This document shows positions 10,501 through 15,886 of a stretch of 20,106 nucleotides of DNA, piece after piece. The stretch's first letter is position 1; every line of letters starts with the position of its first letter. Source of the DNA: Ophiothrix spiculata (lineage: Eukaryota; Echinodermata; Ophiuroidea; Amphilepidida; Ophiotrichidae). A model generated the notes under the pieces. It was not told the DNA's origin, made no database searches, and worked only from the letters and a program-made list of their open reading frames with translations. The stretch lies in NCBI GenBank assembly GCA_000969725.1, contig JXSR01S022887.1, one strand, 5' to 3'. The position numbers and the translations under genes were made by a program.

Positions 10501-13500
10501 ATGTTACTGCAATCAAACCAAACAATTATTTTTGCGGGTTTTCCCCCTGAAATACTTTGACATCCCCCTTAGTAAAAAATGTTCTGGTATTATAATGATT
10601 TTTGACTAGAATATTCAAGACGAATGTTTTGTTAAAGTCCAACTATCTTATAGAAATATATATTCAGCGAAATGAAAATCCAATAGATTTATCCTTAAAT
10701 TTTCTATTGATAACCTTATTATGTAGATTAATTATGTAAAAATGACATTTTTGCTCAATTTTCATCTATTTACAGAGCATTGTAAAGATTGCAAGAATTT
10801 CAACTCCTTATTTGCAATCATCAGCGGCTTGGGTCATGGGTCAGTGTCAAGGTTACGTAATACCTGGGATAAGATCCCCTCCAAGTATACCAAGATGTTC
10901 GAAGATTTACAAAGTCTAATGGATCCATCACGCAATATGTCAAAATATAGGAATTTAGTCAACGCGGAACATGTACAACCTCCGCTGGTAAGTAGAAGGT
11001 TGCATTTTCAAACAATTGATTGGTTAAAAAACATAATTATTACAACTGCAAATTTAGCAATGTGAATTTCGAATAATTTATGTTAACATTGAATAGATCA
11101 GTGAAGGTATTAGCAATTGCCAAATCTAAGAATGCAATCTTATGATTACGAATTAAAAGAGCATGGTCTGATTGCTTGTAACTTTTTTACAACCTTTTGA
11201 GATTTTGTCTACCAAAATATTGCTCATATTTTTTCTCTTAATGCATGTTGAAATTTCACAGCTGAGTTATATTCCATTTTAGAGATACATATGATAATGT
11301 GTCTCGTTATGGTAACCATAATTTATTTTACACAGTAAAGTATATGTGGCTCTGAAATACAAAATTGTCCAAAATATCAAAATGGTTGGACAGATTAACC
11401 TGAAATTTGAAACTTCAGTCTCTGTAGTGATCTTTCATATGGCTCTGAAAACAAAATATTGACAAAACGGACAGTTAGCTTTCTGACCCACCTTATTTGT
11501 ACTGCTTATTTTGGTATATTTATCTTGAATTTAGGAATTGTTAGGACTGCCTTGCCCTTCCTGTGCTGAGCTTTGATTTTTAAATGTCTGCTTTTTTGTA
11601 TAAATAAAATGCTGAAGTGAACAATAGCCCATGAAGAATAGAAAGAAAAGACTATCATAAGCTGTACTGCACTATGATAGATATCTCCATGGCCTAATCA
11701 GTGGTTCACAGCAAAAAGAGAACTGGAATGCTGGGAAAAAGCTTTAAACACATGACATAAGATATGCATGCACTCTCCTCTTAAAGAGTGTCACACCATT
11801 ATCAGAGATGTCACTGACTACTTCATCTGGCAAGCTATTCCATATATGCACGGCTGCGTGGATTAAAGTCCGGCCAGTGGAAACAGTTCTGTATACAGGA
11901 ACGGCAAGAGCATGGCAAGGCATGGACAGCAGAGAATGCTTCAAGTTTATCATGGTTAATTGTGATATGTAGAGTCAAATTAGAAACAATTCTCAGCTAT
12001 TCAAAATTATATGAGAACTTGATTTGCAAAACAAACATAATTTTTCAGAAATTTAATTTTCCTTCTCATAACATGATATATGCTGCAAAATACTGACATA
12101 TGTTTCAACTTTCCTTTTCAGATCCCCTTCTTCCCTGTAGTCAAGAAAGACTTGACCTTTATTCATCTTGGTAACGATTCCAAAGTCGATGACTTGAACA
12201 ACTTTGAGAAGCTGAGAATGATCTCCAAAGAAGTCCGCTATATCTGCAACATGGGAGCTATGCCATATGTAAGTCAACGATCAAAAATATTTTGAAATAC
12301 ACAGGGATGTGAGAGTTCCTCTTTTGAGCTGATTTCCTTGTTGAAAATGTTTTAAAATTTTAGCTTTTTCATTCATTTTTAGCCCAATTTTGACCTTTTA
12401 CCCCAAACTTTACAACGCTTTTCCTTGTTTTTATCAACTGGCCTCTCACAGCCCTGAATACAGGATTGTGAAAATGGGTTAAAAGGATTAAATGGAATTT
12501 CAGGGTAGAACGATGCTCCCGGGAAAGAATTCCATTCAAACCAATTGTTTGTACCGTTTTGGCAACAGGAAGGTACTTTGCGGGGCAACAAATTGTGCGG
12601 GAGCGGGGAGCACCGCTCGCAGGAAGCAACAGAAGAAATTAAGGAAATTGTGCCTTCATGAGAAAAAATAAATACAAGCTGATTAAGGAAATTTTGAGCT
12701 TCAAAAACTTGCTCATGAGGAAAAAACAATAATTTTATGCTCCACTACTTTGATTGAGAAATTCAAGTATCGCGCTAAATTTAGAATTTATTGTTGTGTA
12801 CACAAGATGTTGGTTGCATTGTGTTCAAGGGATTTTCCCACGTGAACATAAGGCAGTATTGCATCAATATAAATTAGGCCTGGGACCAAAACCCGAGTAC
12901 CCGCCCGTCATGAGCTAACCTGGGTTACAAATCTGCCGACCGATTACCTGAACTGAATCATGGAATGTTGAACAAAAAAATTTGTGTACAAAAATTATTC
13001 ATGATAAAATCATCATCTGATCGAACTAAACATGATAAATCATGACCGCAATCGGCCAAAAATCTAAATTTTGTGTGAAATTGAGACATCATATGGTCGT
13101 AGTAGACCCGTCAAACTTCCCGTTCTAACATTGTAAATGCTCAACCCGACAGAAATATTAGTCGGGTACTTGGGTAGCAAAAACCCTGAAAAGTCCCAGG
13201 CCTACAAATTTGTGCAATGTCAGTCAAGGTGAAGATGTAGTTTAACCTTGAACCCAGAGGGCATATCAACCTATTTTCTATCTGTATTTTAATCTATAGG
13301 TTATAAAACATCAAAAAGATTCAGGAATTTATTATCTGCTTGTCACAATATTCTCCATGCATGAATAGGGCAAGATTGCGTCCATAAAATTGTTGACATT
13401 GTGGCATTACGGTTACCTGGACATAGTCTGAAATCCCCACTTATTGCATTTATTTTCACAGAATCCTAAGCACTTGTTAGATCGCGGTTCATCGCCAGGT

Positions 13501-15444
13501 CTTGGGTTCGCGTCCATCAGCAGTCTGCAAGGCGCCACCACACTACAGCGAAGAAATAAGCATGGGAGACGCGCGTCCACAATTATCAACCCTAAGAAGA
13601 TGTGGGAAGAGGTATGTGATAAATACATAAACAAATACAAAATAGATACTGGGAATTTATAGTGCGCTATGTCTCCAAGATTTGTAATCCCACGCTGCCA
13701 CTGCACAATTTACAAGAGTTCGCTGACCACTGTGGCCTCAAGTAAGCTCCATTCCACACCAAGCATCATTTCAGGTCCTGCGACAACCTCTAGGTGCGCT
13801 GAACCTCGATCAGCCCACATACGCACCATCGCTGCCCGGATCAGCTCCCCAAGTTTCGTACGGGTTTCCACGAGACAATTAGCAGTTAGTTCCTTGTCCA
13901 AAGGAAATTTCAAGCATACTCAACCTTTGGCACAAGCGGGTTCAAACTCAAGACCTTCCGCACCGCAAGCCAGCACCTATCTGTTTGAGCTAACTGGACT
14001 GCTGTCGACATGCCGTGGGTTATTTATGTAAAATTTAATTCTTAGAAATTGTTTCAAAATCAAATTCTCTTTGAGAGTATTTAAAATTATGAAATCAAAA
14101 TGTTGTTTTTGGGTACACTTAAAAGTTGTCCATACTAGATATATTATTTTGTAGATGAAATCATAAGACCTTAACTTCCATAAAACATACAAAATTATAT
14201 GAAAATGTAATCAAAATATATCACTCTTGTATGTAATCGTGCAGCTCTTATCATGCACATTGGAATTTTTTACTGGAATGGGTTCAAACCCCCAGGTCTT
14301 GCCCTGTATGTCAGAGGTCCTTGGTTTGAGCTGTATGTTGGGCTTGTTTTCATACTTTTTCTGTAAAAAGCTTAAATTTCCCCCTTTCTTACCCTGGTCT
14401 GAAAATCTATGAAACTGTTGGGGTTGAGGGAACTGTAATAGACTGTATGGCAAGACATGACAAAAATGTATATAGCCTTAGGTATAAAATACTTGTTGCT
14501 GAGGGTACAAAGGGTGTAAGTTCTATATTAACATACATATGTATAGATGCAGCTAATTCGCTTCACTTTATATGCAATTAAATCAAATATCACCTTCTTA
14601 AGAAATATCAGAAAAACATCCTTAAGCACTGGTGAAACACATTCCTTCATATGAATCACTGATACCTACAAGCAAGAAAAATGTTCATTTTCATTATTTT
14701 ATATCCTATATTCCTTGAATCAAAGCATCGGATCCTGATGTGGTTGGTTAAAAATATGTTCCTGTCTAGAGGGACTGTGGATTTCATGTGGAATGTTCTT
14801 GACCTGCGACCTCGAGAGAATTTTGTTGATTATACCTGACAGTGTTTCTTCCTACGTAATCATGCACTTGGTCTGGGATTTCTTGATGATGTCATATTCT
14901 GAAAATACTCGCATCCCATGGGTGAATTCAGTAGTGTAGTATTTAATCAAGAAGTTTCAATCAGATATGTTCAGTTATATGTTGAAATTGAATGAAAACA
15001 GTATAAGAGCTATTACTGTAAACAGGGTTATTTTCGTGAGGGTTTAATTTTCGCGGAATTATCATCTAACTGCAAATATAATACCCCGTGAATATATTCA
15101 TTTTATGTGTAGGTGTATGTAATGAAGCTTAAAAACGCTAATTTAGCATGCGCGAAAAGGTCGTGATTGTTGCGTTTCATGAAAAATTTTGCTTTGCGAA
15201 AATATCCTGTTTACAGTATTAACATTCAACAACGTTTCAAGTGATCCTAAGTTGTCTTTAACTGAGAACTTTGCTTGGATGGAGATATTGCAAGTTAAAT
15301 TTGACCTATTCGTATCTGGTATCTTGTGGATATAGGCACAGATGGCACGGCGTGTGAAGCAATACCTCTCCGTCCTGGAGATCAATCAGAACGAGGAGAA
15401 GCTGAGAGAGCAGTCACTCACATGTGAACCACCACCAAATCAGG
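1325..15444 (+). CDS. RAPGEF2: PDZ-GEF (Rap guanine nucleotide exchange factor 2/6-like), partial, ten exons
   Basis: Joined exons are 1325-1565, 3302-3572, 6014-6242, 7326-7562, 8885-9061, 9707-9806, 10776-10987, 12122-12268, 13462-13611 and 15336-15444. Phases agree at every junction and the join gives 624 residues plus one base. Domains, numbered in this fragment: PDZ about 5-78, basic linker with KLKK and SILP about 150-168, RA about 227-313, CDC25/RasGEF about 327-540, then a tail. The order PDZ, RA, RasGEF identifies the PDZ-GEF family, which loads GTP onto Rap1/Rap2 at membranes and cell junctions. Vertebrates have two paralogues (RAPGEF2 and RAPGEF6) and most invertebrates one, so the symbol stands for the pair. 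The cNMP-binding-like and REM domains should lie upstream of the window, and the rest of the C-terminal tail beyond 20106. Neither the start nor the stop codon is present. The family call rests on alignment from memory and is very secure. Confidence 0.96.
1633..1896. repeat. Foldback element with a long central hairpin
   Basis: Outer arms: GTGAGTGCAAGAAAGTCG at 1637-1654 is the reverse complement of CGACTTTCTTGCACTCAC near 1876-1893. At the centre, 1723-1787 forms a second near-perfect hairpin: TTCTTCAGGTGA and TCACCTGAAGAA with a 5 bp loop TGGTG, extending outwards over about 30 bp with few mismatches. There is no coding capacity, so it is a non-autonomous element or hairpin repeat. Confidence 0.75.
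2051..2498. repeat. Palindromic foldback element, 448 bp
   Basis: The left end (2051 onwards, ATTGAATACGCCAGTACAAG) matches the reverse complement of the right end (ATTGAATATGCCAGTACAAG), with two differences over the first 58 bases. The homology continues inwards through AAAAAGCATTTC and TATATCCCAATCATAGTG to about 2230 and 2300. The centre (2240-2280) carries a third, direct copy of the right-terminal motif, GGAGTTGAGGTTTTCTTGTA. There is no ORF, so it is MITE-like. Confidence 0.85.
2613..2877. mobile_element. TIR element (MITE-like), copy 1
   Basis: The terminal inverted repeat CAATACGTCGATCCTGG occurs at 2613-2629 and exactly inverted at 2861-2877. Weaker complementarity runs about 45 bp inwards, including TTTACCGAAATTT. 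The interior (ATCCCACAATGCACTG, ACCCAAATAGGCGTGAAATG) is shared with the copy at 3739-4017 in the next intron. It is 265 bp with no ORF. A TA dinucleotide sits symmetrically in both ends, so a TA target duplication is possible but cannot be separated from the TIR. Confidence 0.88.
2905..3042. repeat. Short inverted repeat
   Basis: TGAGGAGCTTAATT at 2905-2918 is the inverse of AATTGAGCTCCTCA at 3029-3042 with one mismatch. Further GAGGAG/CTCCTC pairs lie inside. It could be a remnant of a foldback element or chance. Confidence 0.4.
3302..3572 (+). CDS. RAPGEF2: PDZ-GEF exon: linker between PDZ and RA domains
   Basis: The acceptor is a T/C run ending in CAG at 3301 and the donor is GTAAGA at 3573. 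It enters in phase 1 (second and third bases of a split Ala codon) and leaves in phase 2 (AG|A, Arg). It encodes fragment residues 82-170. The first residues (FRDLLA) finish the segment after the PDZ domain. The middle is polar and low in conservation. The end, [17 protein letters not shown], matches the short basic stretch that is conserved in PDZ-GEFs before the RA domain. No catalytic function is known for this segment. The conserved basic end and the phase match on both sides make it a secure exon. Confidence 0.92.
3739..4017. mobile_element. TIR element (MITE-like), copy 2
   Basis: Same family as 2613-2877 and in the same orientation. The left TIR is CAATACGTTAATCCTGGG (two changes) and the right TIR is CCAGGATCGACGTATTG. 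It is 279 bp. The interior is closely similar, with a short extra segment (CTTTTATGTATATGAATTGC). Two copies 0.86 kb apart on either side of one exon show that this is an amplified family. Confidence 0.88.
4537..4915. mobile_element. Foldback/MITE with GC-rich ends
   Basis: The left end TAATTGTGTACCGCCGCGG is the exact inverse of CCGCGGCGGTACACAATTA at the right end (4915). The arms continue (CAAAAGGGTCCAGTTGTCG, CATGTTGCTC, CACTCGTCCAATTCAACTA) for about 100 bp. The left arm has an extra segment of about 30 bp (4607-4636) that is itself a small palindrome (ATGTAT and ATACAT). No ORF. Confidence 0.87.
4930..5140. repeat. Tandem array of 73-74 bp palindromic units
   Basis: GTTAATAAATTT-type unit starts lie at 4953, 5026 and 5100, with periods of 73 and 74 bp. 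Each unit contains an inverted pair (GTTAATAAATTT and AAATTTATTAAC) followed by TTTTTCATACACGACAG. The left edge carries the inverse CTGTCGTGTATGAA (4935-4948), so the array begins and ends in opposite orientations. Two full units and one partial unit are present. It starts about 15 bp after the foldback ending at 4915. Confidence 0.82.
5299..5936. mobile_element. Large foldback element, 638 bp
   Basis: The left arm from GGTTGCAAACTTGAAATTGT (5299) is inverted at the right end, ACAATTTAAAGTTTGCAACC (to 5936). The arms, about 220 bp long, include the motif ATACAGGGTGTCC with GGACACCCTGTAT, and CGGTAGTGTACAACA with TGTTGTACACTACCG. The central loop (about 5520-5710) is single-copy and its short ORF resembles nothing. 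ACAGGGTGTCC may be the true terminus, since such ends are common in animal DNA transposons. That point is inference. Confidence 0.85.
6014..6242 (+). CDS. RAPGEF2: PDZ-GEF exon: Ser-rich linker and start of RA domain
   Basis: The acceptor is CCTTCTTTCTTCAG ending at 6013 and the donor is GTAAGT at 6243. After the split Arg codon it has 76 codons and ends in phase 0. Residues 172-225 are serine-rich and disordered-looking, and include the SNSNPDL motif that is also found before the RA domain in vertebrate relatives. From residue 227, [21 protein letters not shown] forms the first two strands of the ubiquitin-like RA domain, which binds GTP-loaded Ras-family proteins. Reading past the donor, the open frame continues 138 nt into the intron without resembling the family, so the exon end is set by the GTAAGT donor. 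Confidence 0.94.
6243..7325 (+). other. Intron inside the RA domain
   Basis: Donor GTAAGT, acceptor CATTTCTTTTTGTAG, phase 0. It contains the TIR element at 6661-7186. The stretch 6384-6660 is AT-rich with nothing recognisable. Confidence 0.9.
6661..7186. mobile_element. Degenerate TIR element
   Basis: GCAGGG at 6661 and CCCTGC ending at 7186 flank inverted segments GACCTTTTCAAAA (6674 onwards) and TTTTGAAAAGGTC (near 7146). The right end has about 15 extra bases between the terminus and that core. Both ends also carry TTCGGAAAT/TCCG-type motifs. The element is old and diverged, with no coding capacity. Confidence 0.55.
7326..7562 (+). CDS. RAPGEF2: PDZ-GEF exon: main part of the RA domain
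   Basis: The acceptor ends TTTTTGTAG at 7325 and the donor is GTAAGT at 7563. It is 79 codons with phase 0 at both ends. It continues the RA domain: [15 protein letters not shown] is the helix after strand 2, [20 protein letters not shown] is the diagnostic RA strand and basic turn, and LFLRNNM closes the domain near residue 313. The last residues lead into the RasGEF domain. In PDZ-GEFs this domain binds active Rap1, which gives positive feedback and membrane recruitment. All core elements are present, with no frame break. Confidence 0.96.
7920..7990 (+). repeat. Possible tRNA-SINE remnant
   Basis: GGTTCAAACCC at 7937-7947 is a good RNA polymerase III B box, followed by TTACCCTGGTACTCATGCTG, a downstream sequence of the kind seen in tRNA-derived SINEs. 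I cannot find a convincing A box upstream, so this is tentative. Confidence 0.3.
8057..8840. mobile_element. Large palindromic element, 784 bp, TTAA at both ends
   Basis: TTAAGGTGG at 8057-8065 is inverted as CCACCTTAA at 8832-8840. Complementarity runs through almost the whole length, weak in the outer part and strongest in the core: AACTTTGCCAATGTGTTTCTA with its inverse, and ATTTACCCGCCCATCTA with its inverse near 8472-8493. The spacer at the centre is about 20 bp (8435-8453). TTAA could be a target duplication of the piggyBac or Kolobok type, but as part of the palindrome it is not proof. No ORF of recognisable origin. Confidence 0.83.
8885..9061 (+). CDS. RAPGEF2: PDZ-GEF exon: start of CDC25/RasGEF catalytic domain
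   Basis: The acceptor ends TTGTTTTGTTGTAG at 8884. The donor is GTGAGT at 9062, chosen over GTGGTG three bases earlier because it keeps the length of the family alignment and is the better consensus. The 59 codons have phase 0 at both ends. [20 protein letters not shown] is the first conserved helix of the CDC25 domain, with the IEVAxQLTLxD pattern, followed by [12 protein letters not shown]. The 3' 81 nt of this exon plus its donor are copied again directly downstream (see the tandem duplication at 8981-9212). The exon itself is intact. Confidence 0.95.
8981..9212 (+). repeat. Tandem duplication of an exon 3' tail and splice donor
   Basis: Bases 8981-9082 are the last 81 nt of the RasGEF exon plus 21 nt of intron. 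They are repeated at 9083-9197 with about a dozen substitutions and small indels, and a third start (ATTGAGTCAGCAGAC) follows at 9198-9212. Copy 2 translates initially as [13 protein letters not shown] before a 1-base deletion shifts the frame. Its donor position reads CTGAGT in place of GTGAGT. Copies 2 and 3 therefore cannot act as normal exon ends. Confidence 0.9.
9062..9706 (+). other. Intron with duplicated exon tail
   Basis: Donor GTGAGT, acceptor CTTTTCATTTCAG, phase 0. It starts with the tandem copies of the preceding exon tail (9083-9212). The rest (9213-9706) is AT-rich. Open frames there are low in complexity and match no known family. Confidence 0.9.
9707..9806 (+). CDS. RAPGEF2: PDZ-GEF exon: CDC25/RasGEF domain, second exon
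   Basis: The acceptor is CTTTTCATTTCAG ending at 9706 and the donor is GTAAGT at 9807. It is 100 nt: 33 codons plus the first base of a Lys codon. The product starts [13 protein letters not shown] and ends [12 protein letters not shown], both typical of CDC25 domains: a helix with an exposed Trp, then the xKxIKxFIxIA helix. Codons 386-418 of the fragment. The open frame runs upstream into intron 5 and 32 nt past the donor, but those extensions carry low-complexity or unrelated residues, so the exon limits come from the splice sites. Confidence 0.94.
9880..10023. repeat. Diverged relative of the 12302-12456 element
   Basis: It shares with that element, in the same orientation, the run AGCTTTT..TTCATTTT..AGCC..TTTTGA and the right terminus CTCTCACACCCCTG (10010-10023). 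The left terminus is not recognisable. TTTTCAGC is repeated several times inside. The left limit is approximate. Confidence 0.6.
10137..10309. mobile_element. 173 bp TIR element with 6 bp target duplication
   Basis: CAGAGATGCCAC at 10137-10148 is exactly inverted as GTGGCATCTCTG at 10298-10309. Directly outside, TTTCTT occurs at 10131-10136 and again at 10310-10315, a perfect 6 bp target-site duplication. The interior repeats TTTCAGGTTTTTT three times. It has no ORF, so it is a non-autonomous DNA element. Confidence 0.82.
10776..10987 (+). CDS. RAPGEF2: PDZ-GEF exon: CDC25/RasGEF core
   Basis: The acceptor is CATCTATTTACAG ending at 10775 and the donor is GTAAGT at 10988. It begins with the last two bases of a Lys codon and then 70 codons, ending in phase 0. 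[18 protein letters not shown] is the most conserved helix of the family (NFNSxxAIxSGL). [14 protein letters not shown] follows, then [13 protein letters not shown], the conserved RNxxxYR helix, and finally VQPPL. These segments form the core of the CDC25 fold around the helical hairpin that opens the nucleotide site of the GTPase. No key segment is missing, so the exchange domain is probably active. Confidence 0.97.
11181..11468. repeat. Dispersed repeat of unknown family, copy A
   Basis: It aligns in the same orientation with 16451-16720. Shared blocks are ACCAAAATATT(A/G)CTCATATTTT, GAAATTTCAC, TTTTAGAGATA, TTATGGTAACCATAATT, TGAAATTTGAAA and AGTGATCTTTC. It has no coding capacity and I see no terminal repeats. 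Confidence 0.75.
11744..11953 (-). pseudogene. Truncated non-LTR retrotransposon tail (CR1/L2-like RT C-terminus)
   Basis: Read on the - strand it gives about 69 residues: [20 protein letters not shown], then DEVVSDIS, then [12 protein letters not shown], ending at a TAA stop. The pattern R..R..F..A/A...WNSLP..V....S...FKRRL...L is the familiar C-terminus of CR1/L2/Jockey-type LINE reverse transcriptases. Nothing of the rest of the ORF remains upstream (towards 12050), as expected for a 5'-truncated LINE. The family is recognised from memory, and the clade is uncertain. Confidence 0.72.
12122..12268 (+). CDS. RAPGEF2: PDZ-GEF exon: end of CDC25/RasGEF domain
   Basis: The acceptor is CAACTTTCCTTTTCAG ending at 12121 and the donor is GTAAGT at 12269. 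It is 49 codons with phase 0 at both ends. [18 protein letters not shown] matches the CDC25 signature region (P-F/Y-x4-L-x-D-L-x-F-I). [13 protein letters not shown] is the final conserved helix (NFxKxRxIxxxI). The product then leaves the domain with CNMGAMPY. The exon closes the catalytic module at about fragment residue 540, including the first residues of the next exon. Confidence 0.96.
12302..12456. mobile_element. 155 bp TIR element with 6 bp target duplication
   Basis: CAGGGATGTGAGAG at 12302-12315 is inverted as CTCTCACAGCCCTG at 12443-12456 with one mismatch. AATACA occurs directly outside on both sides (12296-12301 and 12457-12462). The interior is T-rich with AGC-TTTT motifs and no ORF. 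The CAGGG ends recall hAT elements, but hAT duplications are normally 8 bp, so the superfamily stays open. A diverged relative lies at 9880-10023. Confidence 0.83.
12875..13204. mobile_element. hAT-like non-autonomous element, 330 bp
   Basis: TAGGCCTGGGAC at 12875-12886 is exactly inverted as GTCCCAGGCCTA at 13193-13204. Subterminal ACCCGAGTACCCG (left) pairs with CGGGTACTTGGGT (right). Such GGGAC..ACCCG..TACCCG ends are common in animal hAT elements. I find no exact 8 bp target duplication. No ORF. Confidence 0.75.
13462..13611 (+). CDS. RAPGEF2: PDZ-GEF exon: post-catalytic linker with basic RRxS site
   Basis: The acceptor is GCATTTATTTTCACAG ending at 13461 and the donor is GTATGT at 13612. 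It is 50 codons with phase 0 at both ends. Sequence conservation is lower than in the catalytic exons. The arrangement still fits the family: a variable Gly/Ser stretch ([19 protein letters not shown]), a basic patch ([12 protein letters not shown]), then NPKKMWEE, which corresponds to the NAKKLYEDAQMAR segment of vertebrate RAPGEF2. GRRAST (Ser at about fragment residue 577) is a basophilic kinase consensus. The next exon continues as [11 protein letters not shown], which confirms the join. Confidence 0.9.
13664..14012 (-). mobile_element. tRNA-derived SINE
   Basis: On the - strand, TAGCTCAAACAGATAGG (13992 to 13976) resembles a tRNA A box. GAGTTTGAACCCGC (about 13949 to 13936) resembles a B box, about 44 nt further on, the spacing of a tRNA gene. 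CCTTTGGACAAGGAAC (13904 to 13889) follows, like the CCTTGGGCAAGG..CTTAA motif found after the tRNA head in many animal SINEs. The remaining 220 bp is clearly GC-richer than the surrounding intron. Open frames on both strands through it are by-products. It begins about 50 bp downstream of a splice donor. The low-coordinate (3') limit is uncertain. Confidence 0.68.
15016..15216. mobile_element. TIR element with 5 bp target duplication
   Basis: CTGTAAACAGG at 15016-15026 is inverted as CCTGTTTACAG at 15206-15216. Similarity continues into TTATTTTCG and CGAAAATA. TATTA flanks both ends (15011-15015 and 15217-15221). The interior has TTTTCGCG-type motifs. ACTGTAAACAGG..ATTTTCG ends are, as I recall, widespread in marine invertebrate genomes. 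It ends 119 nt before an exon. Confidence 0.82.
15336..15444 (+). CDS. RAPGEF2: PDZ-GEF exon: post-catalytic coiled segment
   Basis: The acceptor is TATCTTGTGGATATAG ending at 15335, with a weak pyrimidine tract. The donor is GTATGT at 15445. It is 36 codons plus one base (phase 1 exit). [16 protein letters not shown] and [12 protein letters not shown] match the helical segment that follows the RasGEF domain in RAPGEF2/6. The 3' end of a 0.2 kb TIR element lies only about 120 nt upstream of the acceptor. The following exon is not found in the remaining 4.66 kb of the window. Confidence 0.93.
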
Positions 15445-15514
15445 GTATGTAGCGATTGATTTCATTATATATAATGGCAAAACAGGAGATCAGTGGATTC
15501 AAATCGTATAGATA

Positions 15515-15673
15515 ACTTTCGTATGTCCCATAATGCATCTTGAAAGTACCGTAAACGCTCAGTTGCCCATATCTGCGCAATTGACGTCATGCGCACAGAT
15601 AGTAATATGGTCGTTCGGGCAGAAATGCCCGTGTTTGCCGTATTTTAAAGATGCATTGTAGGACCTACGAAAC
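15515..15673. repeat. Foldback element with CRE-like palindrome at its centre
   Basis: TTTCGTATGTCC..AATGCATCTTGAAAGTACCGTAAAC in the left arm pairs with the inverse of TTTGCCGTATTTTAAAGATGCATT..GGACCTACGAAA in the right arm, about 50 bp per arm. The centre, TATCTGCGCA to TGCGCACAGATA (about 15569-15601), contains the perfect 8 bp palindrome TGACGTCA at 15582-15589. No ORF. Confidence 0.8.
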
Positions 15674-15724
15674 TGGTTTATTCTGCATAAACTGGTAAAA
15701 GAAGATATCAGGGCCTTCCCTTAG

Positions 15725-15886
15725 TGCCTTCCTTTTAATGGGATTTTTTGTACGGGTTTTAATGAGGGTTTAGTGATGAAACATGTGAAATGCAAATTTG
15801 GGATGAGGTCCGCTTATTGTGCTATGTTTCATCACTAAACTCTCTCATTACAACCCATACAACAAAATCCCATTGGAAGCAAGGCA
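15725..15886. repeat. Short foldback element, 162 bp
   Basis: The left arm 15725-15784 (AATGGGATTTTTTGTACGGG, then GTTTAGTGATGAAACAT) is inverted at 15824-15886 (ATGTTTCATCACTAAAC, then AACAAAATCCCATT). Arms are about 60 bp with a 39 bp loop. It lies about 50 bp after the preceding foldback. Confidence 0.85.

Larger units (their letters stand above)
9807..10775 (+). other. Intron within the RasGEF domain
   Basis: Donor GTAAGT, acceptor CATCTATTTACAG, phase 1. It contains a diverged repeat ending at 10023 and a 173 bp TIR element at 10137-10309. The stretch 10310-10775 is AT-rich with homopolymer runs and nothing else. Confidence 0.9.
10988..12121 (+). other. Intron before the last RasGEF exon
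   Basis: Donor GTAAGT, acceptor CTTTCCTTTTCAG, phase 0. It contains dispersed repeat copy A (11181-11468) and a truncated LINE tail on the - strand (11744-11953). The stretch 11469-11743 shows nothing recognisable. Confidence 0.9.
12269..13461 (+). other. Intron after the RasGEF domain
   Basis: Donor GTAAGT, acceptor CATTTATTTTCACAG, phase 0. It contains the 155 bp element with target-site duplication (12302-12456) and a hAT-like element (12875-13204). The stretch 12463-12874 has a short GC-richer patch near 12590-12630 that I cannot assign. Confidence 0.9.
13612..15335 (+). other. Intron in the post-catalytic region
   Basis: Donor GTATGT, acceptor TCTTGTGGATATAG, phase 0. It contains a tRNA-derived SINE on the - strand (about 13664-14012) and a TIR element with TATTA duplication (15016-15216). 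The stretch 14013-15010 is AT-rich. It has one isolated B-box-like GGGTTCAAACCCC at 14280 and nothing else I can support. Confidence 0.88.

Noticed and set aside
13669-14031. 120-codon open frame on the + strand, and a 67-codon one on the - strand
   Set aside because: Both fall within the GC-rich SINE, where stop codons are rarer. Neither has a recognisable domain.
14278-14300. SINE B box or tRNA gene at GGGTTCAAACCCC
   Set aside because: A single palindromic B-box-like word with no A box, no cloverleaf and no SINE body.
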